From: Pseudomicrostroma phylloplanum
Lineage: Eukaryota > Basidiomycota > Exobasidiomycetes > Microstromatales
Direction: 5' to 3'
Length of the DNA: 64,000 nt
Assembly: GCA_039545275.1 (NCBI GenBank)
Contig: BCHS01000012.1
Span: 62,001-126,000, forward strand
Part shown: positions 1 to 9,483 of the stretch, one piece after another
Layout: every line of letters begins with the position of its first letter
How positions within the stretch are numbered: the first letter of the stretch is position 1
The notes under the pieces: model-generated
Told to the model about the DNA's origin: nothing
The model's input: the letters and a program-made list of their open reading frames with translations, nothing else
Databases searched by the model: none
Made by a program: the position numbers and the translations under genes

Positions 1-1
1 A

Positions 2-829
2 CCTAACCGCTTCGTCGCCTACGACCTCCCGCTCACGACAAAGTCTCAGCCAGCTTGGTCTATCAGGCTAGATCGAGTGCAGGATCGGCTCAAGAAGAAG
101 CTCGGAGGGAAGAACAGGCCCTTTGGACCCGTAGACTCTGTGCAGGATAGCGAAGGCAACTCCTACGTCGTCTTCGCCCTCGGCGCACCAGCTATTGCCA
201 AGATCTCCCCGAGCGGAGAGGCAGTACAGGCCTGGGCTTGGGAGACGCCAAAGAGCTCTCGAGCGCCGCGAGTGGGGTACACTGGCATTGCCTACGATGC
301 TGACTCGAACCGACTCATTGCGTACGGTGGGCCGCGCGTGCTTACCATGTTTGACCTGTCGTCTGACACACCGAGCAAGCCGATCGCAGTCAAGATCGAA
401 GGAGATCTGTCCGTGACCGATCTCACGTCTGCCGAGAAGATCAACTTGATTCCTTGTGAGTCAGCCTCTACAGATACACTTGACGCGGATGTGTACTAAG
501 ATCTCTCCCCTGCCTCCCCGCTCTCCCTCTTTTCTTCAGCAACGGACGACTCCGGACCTCGTCTCCTAGCAACCAACGCCCCCTACGTCTACTCCTTCCG
601 CTCCACCTCCACCAGCAGCCCCTGGTCCACCGTCTCCTTCAAGTCCTACAGCCGCAACAAGTTCAACAGCAATGGTCTGACGACCGTCTGTGAGGCCAAC
701 TTTCGCGGTGCAGATGGAGCGAGGGAGAGACAGATTTATGGACAGGGGGCGTACTTTGGGGAGGGGGCGTACACTACGAGGACGGAGTGGCCTATGTACG
801 AGTTGCCTGCGAGGCTTTTGACCGCTTGA
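2..829 (+). CDS. 3' part of an unrecognised protein gene, possibly beta-propeller-like
   Basis: The gene enters from the left edge already in frame (first readable residues PNRFVAYDLP), so its start and any signal peptide lie outside the window. Two exons are visible: 2-455 and 540-829, joined by an 84-nt intron with a GTGAGT donor and TTCAG acceptor; the phases agree. The 247 or so visible residues contain repeated short beta-strand-like stretches (GNSYVVFALG, IAYDADSNRLIAYGG, GARERQIYGQGAY), suggesting a propeller of the SMP-30/NHL or Tri14-like kind, but I do not recognise the family with certainty and see no catalytic motif. The last exon ends with a plain TGA after ARLLTA. Function unknown. 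Confidence 0.6.
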
Positions 830-1988
830 GCTAGCGTACGGAGCTGGCTGTTGGCTGCTTGGCAATGAGGCTGTAGTAGCGCTGGTGACTCGGCCTTGCT
901 TCGTCACTGCATCTTTGTTTCTTCTCGCTTTCGATCTGTATACCCTCCGACGTCCAATGGACATTTTCATATATCACCTCCGTTGCAACGCTGCTTTGGT
1001 CAGATGAGTCCCCCTGCCTGTCTCGCGGACGCTGAGACGAGTGAAGGCAAGTAAACTCCTGCACAGCGTCCCTCTTCCGATCGCCGTGAGGCTGTATCGC
1101 TGGCTGCCTGGAGTACGTGATATGGAATTTGGAAGAGGGAATTCCATCTCTGAATTCGCACATCTACTTCATGCAGTCTCATTCTGGAGTGACCGCCCAA
1201 CAACGAGCCCCATGTGAACGTCCAGCTGACATCGGGCATCGCTTGAGAAATAGGCGAGGGCTTGTTCGCTTGTGCCCTGGGAGAAATCGCGGAGGCTAGG
1301 CCGAGATCCTCCTGAGTGCGGTCGAACAGCGCCGCTGCTTCTGCAGGTGTCTCGAAAGACTCAACCAGGATTGGGTGCAGATACGCTCGAGCTCGAAGAC
1401 TCGGCCAACCTTGGAGATTTTCTTGCTGCCTGCAGTGCTGTCGGGCGAATTTTGCCATCCGGGGATACCAGCCTCGGAGAAGGAATCGGGCGTGGCTGCG
1501 CTGCGTGCCTGCCAGAGAATTACGATTCGAGGTCCGACGTGACATTCCAGGCGCCAGCCCACATCTCTCCCTCCGCCCCGCCGGACCCTTCACTACGCAT
1601 TGGGGTCGTAGAGGTAGGCATACCTGGAAGAGCAAGCCACCTGACGGACAAACCTAGTGCACCAAATTCGTGCGCCTCGGAGTCCGCTCACCTCGCTCTG
1701 TACGATGGAGAAGATCGAGATTAAGCTTGAGGCCGGGTAAGGTCCGCGTCAAGCAGACTCACAAGGTTCAGCCGCGTCTGGAAGCACTCCAGCTATGTGA
1801 TTCACTTCGAGACCCAGAGTGTCAGATCCTGCGGGTCTGCTGGTCACGATGTTGATGTCGCCGATAGCGGGCGAGCGCTTGGCGAGGCGGCCCTTATGAG
1901 TGCAAGGGTGCAAGAGGATCTGCGAACCCTCGTCCCCGACCCTCCTCATCCCCTTCCTCCTGCTGAGCACCAGCCTTTCCTTCACAAC
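830..1988. other. intergenic, no supported gene
   Basis: About 1.16 kb between the left-edge gene and the Ser/Thr-rich secreted protein gene. Several overlapping open frames exist on both strands (the longest about 210 codons on the minus strand, 1000-1635), but none starts convincingly, shows a domain, or has composition like the neighbours. It presumably holds the 3' UTR of the left gene and the promoter of the next. Confidence 0.5.
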
Positions 1989-4034
1989 ATGAGATCCCGT
2001 AGTCTGCTGCAGAGTATTGCTCTGGTCTTTGCTCTGGCTCTACTACTTGCCACTGTGGTCCAAGCAGACCTCATCGAGGCTAGAAGCACCAAGAAGGCCC
2101 TTTCCACCAAAAAGCACTCCTCGCAAAAGTCAAAGACCACCGCGACTTCTTCCTCCAAGTCAGCCCACAAGAGCAAGACGACGGAGAGCAAGAAGAGCTC
2201 GAAGAAGACAAAGAAGACTTCCACCAAAGCCACTTCGACTCACAAGACCACTTCCACTCGCAAGTCCACTTCGACTCACAAGGTCACCTCGGCTCACAAG
2301 ACTACTTCGGCTCACAAAACCACTTCGACTCGCAAGGCCACCTCGACTGAGGATTCCACGCCCCCGCTCCTCGAAAGCGACTCGTCTTCACCTGCCAAAG
2401 CTGCGAAGGACGAGTCTGCAAGCTCCGTCTTCTGCAAGGCATTCGTCAAGCAATGCTTTATCGAAGCACTCAAAGGTCAGACTGGCAACGTCGCAATCGC
2501 GCATTCGTGCCAGCATAATGGAGGAAAAGACTCTACTTCCTATACGTACAGCTGCAAGCGTGGTAAGACCAATCTGGTCAGCAAGGTTCTGAATGCCCTC
2601 GGCAATCAGTACACCGTCGTCACTACAGTGGGCAAGACGACCGTCGTCACGGGCACTACGACTGCTGTGCAGACGGCCTATGCAGTTGAGAGCGTCACTA
2701 TTCTCACAGAGATCAGCAGGACCACCGTATCCAAGACTCAGACTGATATCAGCCTCGTACCGACCGCAACAACCGTCTTGACGACCGAGATTCCATACAC
2801 TGCTACTGGAACTACCACCACGATGGCCACGGAGACAAGTACCTCGACCCAATACGTTGTTGGAGGCACCACTACCTCGACTGCCGTCTTCCTGGGAAGC
2901 GATGGAGTTCCGGTTGAAAATGTCCAGGTCTGCGACAACCTGGGCCAGAGGAGGCGTGATCTCAACGACTTCTGCTCTGCATTCTCCAGTGCCTGCGGAA
3001 GGCAGTGCACAGGGGACTCGTCCAAGGCAAAGACCACCGTATGCAAAGCCAAGGAAAGCCAGAAGTACACATTGGCCTGCGTGTGCAAGAATGGTGATGT
3101 CCTTACGCAACATGCCCTCGCCGCTGTGGTCGAAGAACAGTACATCTCCAGTATTGCGACTCTTCAGAAATCGACGGCATGGCTCACTACCACTAGAACT
3201 ACAACAATCTCGGGTGCTACTTCCAGCACACGTTTCGTGACCTTGACTACGACGGTGCCAAGCACAACGACCTTCACGAAGCTTGCGACGTCGACTATCG
3301 CTAGTACAGTCACGAAGTACTCTGGAAAGAGCGCGGCCGTGGAAACTTCAGACGTCACCGTGTCAACCACAACCACGGTAACGACTCCGTCGGTCACATC
3401 CATTAAAGCTACGGTGACCACGCAGATCGTCTTGGCATCTATTGGATACGCTCAAGCTACGGCAATCGCGGACGGTAGCGACATGGGCTTCATCGCCAAC
3501 TTAAATGGTGTGGCGGTGCTGAGCGGTGAGACTACGAACGTCGAGGGTAATGCGCTGATGGCTATCCGAGACGCAGCTACAGGACTGTATCAGCTCGCGA
3601 TGTTTGGAGACCCAAACGTGGTACTCCTCAGTGAATCACTCACCACCTCTTTTGCCAATGCAGATTCCTGGGGATCCCTGGCCTTTGCTGAAAGGTCGAC
3701 ATGTGGCACGGCTGGATCGGCAGCTGGACCCGGCGATGGAGCAGGAGCTTACGGCACGCCATGTGAGACCTTCTTGTTCACCCCGATTGCGGACGATGAC
3801 GCCCCTGAGAGCGAGTCTGCGCTCCTTCAAGGCGTCTGGATCAATCCCGACTCCGGGATACAAAAGACAGAGTGGACTTTTGTTGATAGCGATGACCCGC
3901 TCTACCAGGTCACAGACACAGCGACTTTCCAGACACAGCTAGGAGTCACAATCACGCCCTTTGGCCTAAGGTTCCCCATCGTCGACGGACCCAGCTGCAA
4001 ACGTCAAGTTGGCGGTCTCGAGCGCAGGTGCTAA
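1989..4034 (+). CDS. large secreted Ser/Thr-rich protein with two cysteine modules
   Basis: Single-exon gene of 681 aa. I start at the ATG at 1989, because it places a classical signal peptide (MRSRSLLQSIALVFALALLL, cleavage near VVQA-D) at the N-terminus; the frame is open further upstream but without ATG. Order: signal peptide; Lys/Ser/Thr-rich linker with an imperfect repeat THKTTS/TRKATS (about residues 80-120); a first cysteine module beginning FCKAFVKQC near residue 148; a Thr-rich stalk; a second module beginning FCSAFSSAC near 328; another Thr-rich stalk; and a Cys-poor globular C-terminal domain of about 190 residues. A basic site (RRRDL) just before the second module may be cut by a Kex2-type protease. 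The stalks would be heavily O-mannosylated, so a cell-wall or extracellular location is likely. No enzymatic motif was seen. Proteins of this style occur in smuts, but I cannot name a family. Confidence 0.8.
   Translation: MRSRSLLQSIALVFALALLLATVVQADLIEARSTKKALSTKKHSSQKSKTTATSSSKSAHKSKTTESKKSSKKTKKTSTKATSTHKTTSTRKSTSTHKVTSAHKTTSAHKTTSTRKATSTEDSTPPLLESDSSSPAKAAKDESASSVFCKAFVKQCFIEALKGQTGNVAIAHSCQHNGGKDSTSYTYSCKRGKTNLVSKVLNALGNQYTVVTTVGKTTVVTGTTTAVQTAYAVESVTILTEISRTTVSKTQTDISLVPTATTVLTTEIPYTATGTTTTMATETSTSTQYVVGGTTTSTAVFLGSDGVPVENVQVCDNLGQRRRDLNDFCSAFSSACGRQCTGDSSKAKTTVCKAKESQKYTLACVCKNGDVLTQHALAAVVEEQYISSIATLQKSTAWLTTTRTTTISGATSSTRFVTLTTTVPSTTTFTKLATSTIASTVTKYSGKSAAVETSDVTVSTTTTVTTPSVTSIKATVTTQIVLASIGYAQATAIADGSDMGFIANLNGVAVLSGETTNVEGNALMAIRDAATGLYQLAMFGDPNVVLLSESLTTSFANADSWGSLAFAERSTCGTAGSAAGPGDGAGAYGTPCETFLFTPIADDDAPESESALLQGVWINPDSGIQKTEWTFVDSDDPLYQVTDTATFQTQLGVTITPFGLRFPIVDGPSCKRQVGGLERRC
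2233..2346 (+). repeat. imperfect coding repeat (THKTTS-type)
   Basis: Tandem imperfect units of about 18-24 nt built from ACTCACAAGACCACTTCG-like sequence. They encode alternating (T/A)(H/R)K(T/V/S/A)(T/S)S hexapeptides in the linker of the secreted Ser/Thr-rich protein. Such repeats are prone to length variation between strains. Confidence 0.75.
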
Positions 4035-4758
4035 CGAGAAGCTCGGAGAAAGTGCTGTCTGCAGGGATTGGCTAGCTGGTTGCTTCGCTTCGTGAGGCGT
4101 CCTGGGCAGAGTCGGTACGGCAATTGGTTGTCGTGCATTGCACGCACTGAGACAGGTGTTTTTCTGCTTTTTCTACCAGTGGCATTCTTGTGATCATCGC
4201 ATTCTCCACTTCGTCTCTTGGTATACCCATTCTTGCGCAACGAGTCTTCCTTGTCTGCAACTGATGACTGGAACACGACGTCGGCAGGTCTTGTGGAAGC
4301 CTCTGCTGTCCTTCCGGAGCTGCCTATCCGCGCGCGTCCCCCTGACGCGCGGTCAGCGTCCGAGCAAAGGAGGCAGCATATTGACAAGGACAGGCACGGA
4401 CCCTTTGCTCCTTCGACCCGTGGGTAGGCGCGCCGATATGAGTTAGTGATGGGGCCCAGTGCCGTCGGACATGGTCGGCATCGAGCCCCTGTGCGTCCAT
4501 GTCCGCGAATGCTTGTCCCTGTTTGCCCACGCAAAGTTATATATGTGATATCATGCGAGACACAAGGGGGACGACGCCTTTTGCCTCCCAACCCATTCCC
4601 AGGCGCCACTCGTTTCTATCTTCCCCACACTTCTCTACACCCACTGTCTTTTTGTGAGTTGTAACGTCTTCAATCCCCCACTACGTAGATACCCACAGAC
4701 AGAGCTGTAAAGACTGATCATTGCGGTTCGTTCTCACTCGCTCAACAGTCTTGCAAAC
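4035..4758. other. intergenic with TATA-like element
   Basis: 724 bp without a supported gene. A TATATAT run lies at 4538-4544, about 215 bp upstream of the next ATG. A pyrimidine-rich stretch follows, as expected in a fungal promoter and 5' leader. Short open frames here lack any recognisable feature. Confidence 0.4.
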
Positions 4759-5214
4759 ATGGTCCGAATCGCCTTCACAGCCCTCGCTCTTGCTTTCCTC
4801 GGGCTCGTCAAGGCCGGCGCGTCCTCAAGCAGCGACCCATTGGAGACTTTCCCTGTTGCTGTCACTGGAGCCACGCTGTACAACTGTGGTCTCTGCCAAG
4901 TCACCGCCTCCTCCAAGACCAAGATCACCCTGACCGAGGCTACCCAGTGCTTCAAGAACGTCAGCGCTGCCGTCGTCACACAGTATGCCGGCAACTCCAA
5001 GACTGCTTACAAGCTCTCTACCACCAAGGCTCGACGATTGCAAGCTCAGGACGGCAGTTCGTACTTCGTGAAGAGTGCGGGCTTCACCCGCCTCAGTATC
5101 ATCCCTGATGAGCAGGACCGAGGCTTCAGCAAGCAGGGCTTTGCCTGCTCGGATGCTACCACTGGTGGCGTCCAATGCTTTGACTGCACAAAGGTCAAGA
5201 GCGCATCCGCCTAG
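4759..5214 (+). CDS. small secreted cysteine-patterned protein, family A member 1
   Basis: Single exon, 151 aa, starting at the ATG at 4759 with a signal peptide (MVRIAFTALALAFLGLVKA, cleavage before GASS). The mature protein has six cysteines. It is the first of three tandem paralogues (next at 5807 and 6938) sharing C-x2-C-x17-C-F near the N-terminus and C-x9-C-x2-C at the C-terminus with identical spacing. This copy lacks the middle C-x3-C pair of the other two, so one expected disulfide is missing. No enzyme motif was seen. A small secreted protein of this kind could be an effector or a surface protein, which is inference from size, signal peptide and tandem arrangement only. Confidence 0.8.
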   Translation: MVRIAFTALALAFLGLVKAGASSSSDPLETFPVAVTGATLYNCGLCQVTASSKTKITLTEATQCFKNVSAAVVTQYAGNSKTAYKLSTTKARRLQAQDGSSYFVKSAGFTRLSIIPDEQDRGFSKQGFACSDATTGGVQCFDCTKVKSASA

Positions 5215-5806
5215 TCGCTAGGTCATTAGAGGGACAGCAGAAGGGGCCCTGCGACGTGAGTCCTACATCTACCCTCACACACCCACGTCCTATGGTCCCT
5301 CCGCCCCTATGTACCATCTCCCTCGAATCCTCGCAGTCCCTATGTGAGAGATTGCTCTCTGTCAATATGTCCCTCTATAGTCTCACAGCCGGCAGAGCCT
5401 TCGTGTGTGAATCATGCTATTGAAATCAATCGTTTCGTGACATACCGTACCCGTCTTGACTAGGGAGGTCTATCCGGCTTTACTCGAAGCAAAGTCGGGT
5501 GCCGGCAGTCCTGGGTACCCCCAGGGCACTCCGGTACCTTGCATTGTCCATCGCCTCGGTCAGGAAACTGGGCTCATGCTCAAAAGCCCTCGGGCTGGGG
5601 CACCGCTCTTTCCCTCCCCGCACGCCCCTCGCCACCCACGCCCCACCCTCGTCTGTGACCGTACGGCCTTTTGGATCAACAACTGCATTGTTAAAGCAAA
5701 GCTGGAACAACGTGAGGACCGGTCGACCAAGTACCGTACGATGCCCTTACCCACCGACTGACCTAAGTCCCCTACTGCTTTGTCTCTTGATACTGTAGTG
5801 TCCACC
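5215..5806. other. intergenic, nothing recognised
   Basis: 592 bp between family A members 1 and 2. Open frames on both strands are short and overlapping. No TATA box or repeat stands out. Confidence 0.4.
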
Positions 5807-6265
5807 ATGCTCAGACGACTGCTACTCCTAGGCCTCCTTGCTGCCCTCGCGCTGGCAACCTCAGTCGCTGCCATGGCGGTTCCCGAAGAGCTTCAGCTGA
5901 AGCGACAAACCCAACCTACCCTGTACACCTGTCGAGACTGCCTCGTCACCGCTACTGCCACGCACGACTTTTCCGTCAGGGACGCCCGAGAATGCTTCAA
6001 CACGATTGGTGCTGGTATCGTCAAACAGTCTCAGAACAAATGCAAGGGTCGCTGCTTTGGCGCACGCCAGCCCAAATACACCCTCCTTGATGATCTCCCA
6101 TCCAAGCGAATGCAGCTCGGAGCAGGCAAGTACGGCTGGCAGAAACTCGTTGACTTTACCAATTTGGACATTGGCATCGAGCCCGGTGCCCAATTCGAGC
6201 GAAAGAATTGGCCTTGCGCTAATGGCCGCCAGGCGAGTGTGACCTGCCCCGCCTGTAGACATTGA
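5807..6265 (+). CDS. small secreted cysteine-patterned protein, family A member 2
   Basis: Single exon, 152 aa. I use the ATG at 5807, in context CCACCATG; the open frame extends to a TTG at 5780, but the ATG begins a clean signal peptide (MLRRLLLLGLLAALALATSV, cleavage near AMA). Eight cysteines: C-x2-C-x17-C-F, then C-x3-C (KCKGRC), then C-x9-C-x2-C at the very C-terminus. A KR dipeptide shortly after the signal peptide (LQLKRQ) may be a processing site. It is a paralogue of the genes at 4759 and 6938. Function unknown. Confidence 0.82.
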   Translation: MLRRLLLLGLLAALALATSVAAMAVPEELQLKRQTQPTLYTCRDCLVTATATHDFSVRDARECFNTIGAGIVKQSQNKCKGRCFGARQPKYTLLDDLPSKRMQLGAGKYGWQKLVDFTNLDIGIEPGAQFERKNWPCANGRQASVTCPACRH

Positions 6266-6937
6266 TCAGGTTGCGGAATTCCTGGGAGCGGACTCGGAAG
6301 AGAAGGCGGGCAAGCTGTTCAGCATCAGATCGGTATGACCGCGCCTCGAATGGGATGCTAGGTGTATATCGAGTGTAGGGCCTACCATGTGATGACCTCC
6401 CAGCTTTTCAATATCACAGTCGGCTCAGTACACAGCTGTGTGAGCCTCCTTTTAAGACCGTGCTGCGCGCTGCTGCCTTTCCATCCGAGCGCCATCGAGA
6501 GCATATATACAGGCACCGCCAGTGCTTCGGAGAACTCACTGGGACCCCTCCTATTCGTCTGCAATAGAGCAGAGAGGTCTTCTGAAGCCGCCCCATATGC
6601 GGTCACCTCGCTTGTTCCTACTTACCATTAGCTCGGTTCCAAGCGCGATCAGGGCGGCCTGTTTGTCCCTGCCGCCGCACTGTTCCTACATGGGAATGTA
6701 GTACCGATCTTTGAAGTAGGGCTTCTCCGAAGATCCGGGTGGGCTTCTAAAAGGTGATGCATTGCAAGGTATAAAGGAAGGGGGCGAAGGAGAGCCAGAT
6801 GCTTTCCATAACTCCCTTGAATATCCCACTCCTTCTTGAAATCTGGAAACTCTCGCTTCACGGTCAACTTCGTACATGTGAGTTGGTACTGGCCCTACCA
6901 CTACGAAACAGCTTCTGACTTATTCGACTCCCTCATC
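6266..6937. other. intergenic, promoter of family A member 3
   Basis: 672 bp with no supported gene. The right part carries a TATA box (6770-6775) for the downstream gene. A GTGAGT at 6879 could be the donor of a 5' UTR intron, but I could not confirm an acceptor. Confidence 0.4.
6770..6776 (+). promoter_or_regulatory. TATA box upstream of family A member 3
   Basis: TATAAAG lies 168 bp upstream of the ATG at 6938 and about 195 bp upstream of the alternative ATGs at 6965/6968. It is a good match to the TATA consensus in otherwise GC-rich sequence. Confidence 0.5.
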
Positions 6938-7417
6938 ATGGGCTCGGCCTTCGTCAGAATCATCATGATGAAGACTGTCCTCACCGCCCTCGTTCTCGCC
7001 TCAATGGCACTGATGCAGACAGGCTCAGCCCTCTCGATCAAGTCAACGACCGAGCTCCAAGAGCGTGCCTTCAACGGGCTGTCCAGCTGCAGCGCCTGCT
7101 ACTACACCTCTGTCACCGACAAGGCCTTCACTCACGCAGAAGCGGGCACCTGCTTCAAGGAGTTCGCCGACCACATTCTGGTCGAGTACTCCAAGAAGTG
7201 CATGCCAAAGTGCTCGGTCCCGGGAACCCATACCCTCGCGCCAGACTCGATCAAGATGGTCAGCCTTCCCAACGGCAAGTACGCCTATGCCGAGTCGGGC
7301 AGCTTCTCCAACCTGCCATTGAACGCTGATCAGCAGCACAACGGCTTTTCCGAAAAGTGGGGATGCAGCAATGGCATGCTGGGTGAAGTTTCATGTGCTG
7401 GCTGCATGCTCAACTAG
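6938..7417 (+). CDS. small secreted cysteine-patterned protein, family A member 3
   Basis: Single exon. The ATG at 6938 gives 159 aa; in-frame ATGs at 6965 and 6968 would give the more compact signal peptide MMKTVLTALVLASMALMQTG, so the start is uncertain by 9-10 codons. The mature protein has eight cysteines in the family pattern C-x2-C-x17-C-F, C-x3-C (KCMPKC), C-x9-C-x2-C, ending CAGCMLN. It is clearly paralogous to the genes at 4759 and 5807 although the sequence between cysteines is strongly diverged. Secreted, function unknown. Confidence 0.8.
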   Translation: MGSAFVRIIMMKTVLTALVLASMALMQTGSALSIKSTTELQERAFNGLSSCSACYYTSVTDKAFTHAEAGTCFKEFADHILVEYSKKCMPKCSVPGTHTLAPDSIKMVSLPNGKYAYAESGSFSNLPLNADQQHNGFSEKWGCSNGMLGEVSCAGCMLN

Positions 7418-7763
7418 TAGCTTGGCGGAGAGGCATAGTGTCCTCGTCGTGCAAGATGCCTCTCCTATGTTTATTCGAAGATGTATTACTGCAAAGTCAG
7501 TAAAGAGTGGCCATCGCGCTGTGCGCCTCGCCTCTGTCAACCAGTCTCTGTCATCCCAATTATCTCCTTCCCTCAAATCGCCCGAGCTGTGAGCCCTTTG
7601 TGAACGTGACCCATGACGGCCTGGATCTAATGTGTCCCGAATACAACTGGTCAGGCAGGTGTGAGAAGGAGACGGTAATGTATTCACATCGGATCGTACA
7701 GAGAAGGACAGCAAGGTCACTGTTGGTTTTGACAGCGAAAAAGTATGCCGAGAAGCTCCGGAT
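7418..7763. other. intergenic between convergent genes
   Basis: 346 bp between the 3' ends of family A member 3 and the next minus-strand gene. Nothing beyond presumed 3' UTRs was seen. Confidence 0.4.
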
Positions 7764-8335
7764 CTACTTGGCATGAGCAAAGAGGTGGGTAGTCTGGTTG
7801 AGCTGCGTAACGACGGGGTTCATCCTTCCACCAGTGGTACCGTAGAGGGCCATGCTCAACACAACGTCTCCCTTGAGGTAGCCGCTCAGGCTGTCCTCTT
7901 CCACGGTAGGCAAGGTGAGCTTGAGAGAGAAACTGCCGTCTTTGAAGCGCTTGGTCAGAGACTTGCCCGTGTCGGCGGCACCGTTGCCCTTGACAAAGGC
8001 GGGGAGTCCCAGAGAGGGGTACACCGCCTTGTGGGCCAACTCGAGGCCGTACTGGGCGTATACTGGCCGAGGAAGATGCGGAGACAGACGAGTGCAGCTG
8101 TCAGTGACGCTGACTCTCGTTTTGTAATTCATCACCGGCATCAAAGCTCACCATAGGTAGCTCCCTTGGCAGCGCTGTCAGCCTGGAAGGTGACTTCGAA
8201 GGGCACACCTCGGGTGATTTTGGCGGGAAGAGTGAGTCCGAACTCGCCTTCACCAACCGGGTGGGCGAGTGTTGAGATCGAAGTGCCAACAAGGGCACCG
8301 ATGAGAGAGAGGAGTACGGAGCTGGTGAAGTGCAT
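7764..8335 (-). CDS. small secreted protein, RGVPFEV family member 1
   Basis: Two exons on the minus strand: 8335-8152 and 8062-7764, with an intron at 8063-8151 (89 nt, GTGAGC donor, CCAG acceptor) whose phases fit. The 160-aa product starts with a signal peptide (MHFTSSVLLSLIGALVGTSI, cleavage near TLA-HP). The mature part contains EGEFGLTLPAKITRGVPFEV, then YAQYGLE, YPSLGLPAF and SGYLKGDVVLSMALYG. The same elements recur in order in the adjacent gene at 8860-9483, and the second exon is exactly 299 nt in both, so the two arose by tandem duplication. One NQT sequon lies near the C-terminus. Few cysteines and no known domain; it may be a beta-sandwich. Function unknown. Confidence 0.78.
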
Positions 8336-8859
8336 GTTGGCGATAGGTAAGGTAGGGGAGCTGGGTGTAGTGGGTGGTATGTAAAGAGTGTCGGTTCAAG
8401 TGAATGTAGCTGATGGATGTGCGGGAGGTATGGAAGAGATTTAGAAGCGTGGGGTTTTGAACACTTTCGTGATGTGGAAGAGAGCCCTCGATGCCTCCTG
8501 AGGGATCACGCGAGGTAGCTCGGCATCACGGGATGGCCCCTCGACCCCTGAGTCGCATGCATGCCGCGTGCCGGCGTCAGGTACAGTACCTATACTACGT
8601 TTGAGGAGGCGAGTGCCACTAGCTTCCCGTACGAGGGACTGGAGTGCTATACTGCGTCTGGACAGACTTGACAAGGGGCTGTGAATGTGCTGGAGAGATG
8701 ATGTCTGCATTGGTCTACTGTGATACAGTGGATAGAGGTTCTGGTGCCTGTTTCTACAAACCTCACCGCCCCGCCCTTGGTGATCTTGCAAGGAGACAGA
8801 CCCCTCTCAGACGGTCCATTATCGTTCTCCCGGGTAGAGAATCCAACACCATGATTCGC
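8336..8859. other. intergenic, nothing recognised
   Basis: 524 bp forming the promoter of RGVPFEV member 1 and the 3' flank of member 2. Open frames on both strands are short and without features. Confidence 0.4.
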
Positions 8860-9483
8860 CTAGGAGACGAAGGTAGTAGCATTTGCATGCGCAATCACGG
8901 GAAGCATCCTGCTGCCCCTGACTCCATAGAAAGCCACAACGAGTATAGCCTCTCCATCGAGGTAGTTTCCGAGACCGTCCGTATCGGTCTTGGGAAGGAG
9001 GAGTGTCCAGGTGTATTCTTGTACGGTCTGATCGTCCGGGTCAAGCAGAGGCAAAGAGACGCCTTGGTCGGGAGAGCCGTCCGAGTTGATGAACGCGGGG
9101 AATCCGAGGGCCGGGTAGCGGGCGGAGTGATCCTTGTCGATGCCGTACATTGCATAGACTAGGTGAGGAGGGACGAAAGAGTCAAGATCAGGGATGAGTC
9201 CTGGCGAGGTTGCACATCGCAGATATCAGGTTCGCTGATTGCGCTCCTCTTGTCGATCTCACTCACGGTAGGCTCGCGCCTTCTGATCAGGCATGTACTG
9301 GTAGGTGACCTCGAAAGGAACACCGCGCGTGATATTGACCGGAACCGTGAGCTTGTACCCTTCAGGACCCAGTCGCCCTACGTTAGAAGACCCAGAAATT
9401 ATGTAGACGAGGGCTGCGACGAGCAAGACTAGCAGTGCAGCTCGTGAGTAAGTCGGGCGAGAAAGGAGCAGAGGTGGGAGCAT
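8860..9483 (-). CDS. membrane-anchored small protein, RGVPFEV family member 2
   Basis: Two minus-strand exons, 9483-9267 and 9158-8860, flank a 108-nt intron (CGTGAGT donor, CCTAG acceptor). The product is 171 aa. The ATG at 9483 is chosen as the first ATG giving a hydrophobic segment (AALLVLLVAALVYIISG, about residues 14-30). Unlike the secreted paralogue at 7764 this segment sits after a basic stretch and lacks an obvious cleavage site, so it looks like a type II signal anchor. The rest aligns with the neighbour: LTVPVNITRGVPFEV, YAMYGID, YPALGFPAF and GNYLDGEAILVVAFYG. Function unknown. Confidence 0.75.

Noticed and set aside
1000..1635. 211-codon minus-strand open frame
   Set aside because: No signal peptide, domain or convincing start; overlaps equally long frames on the plus strand and lacks the codon style of neighbouring genes.
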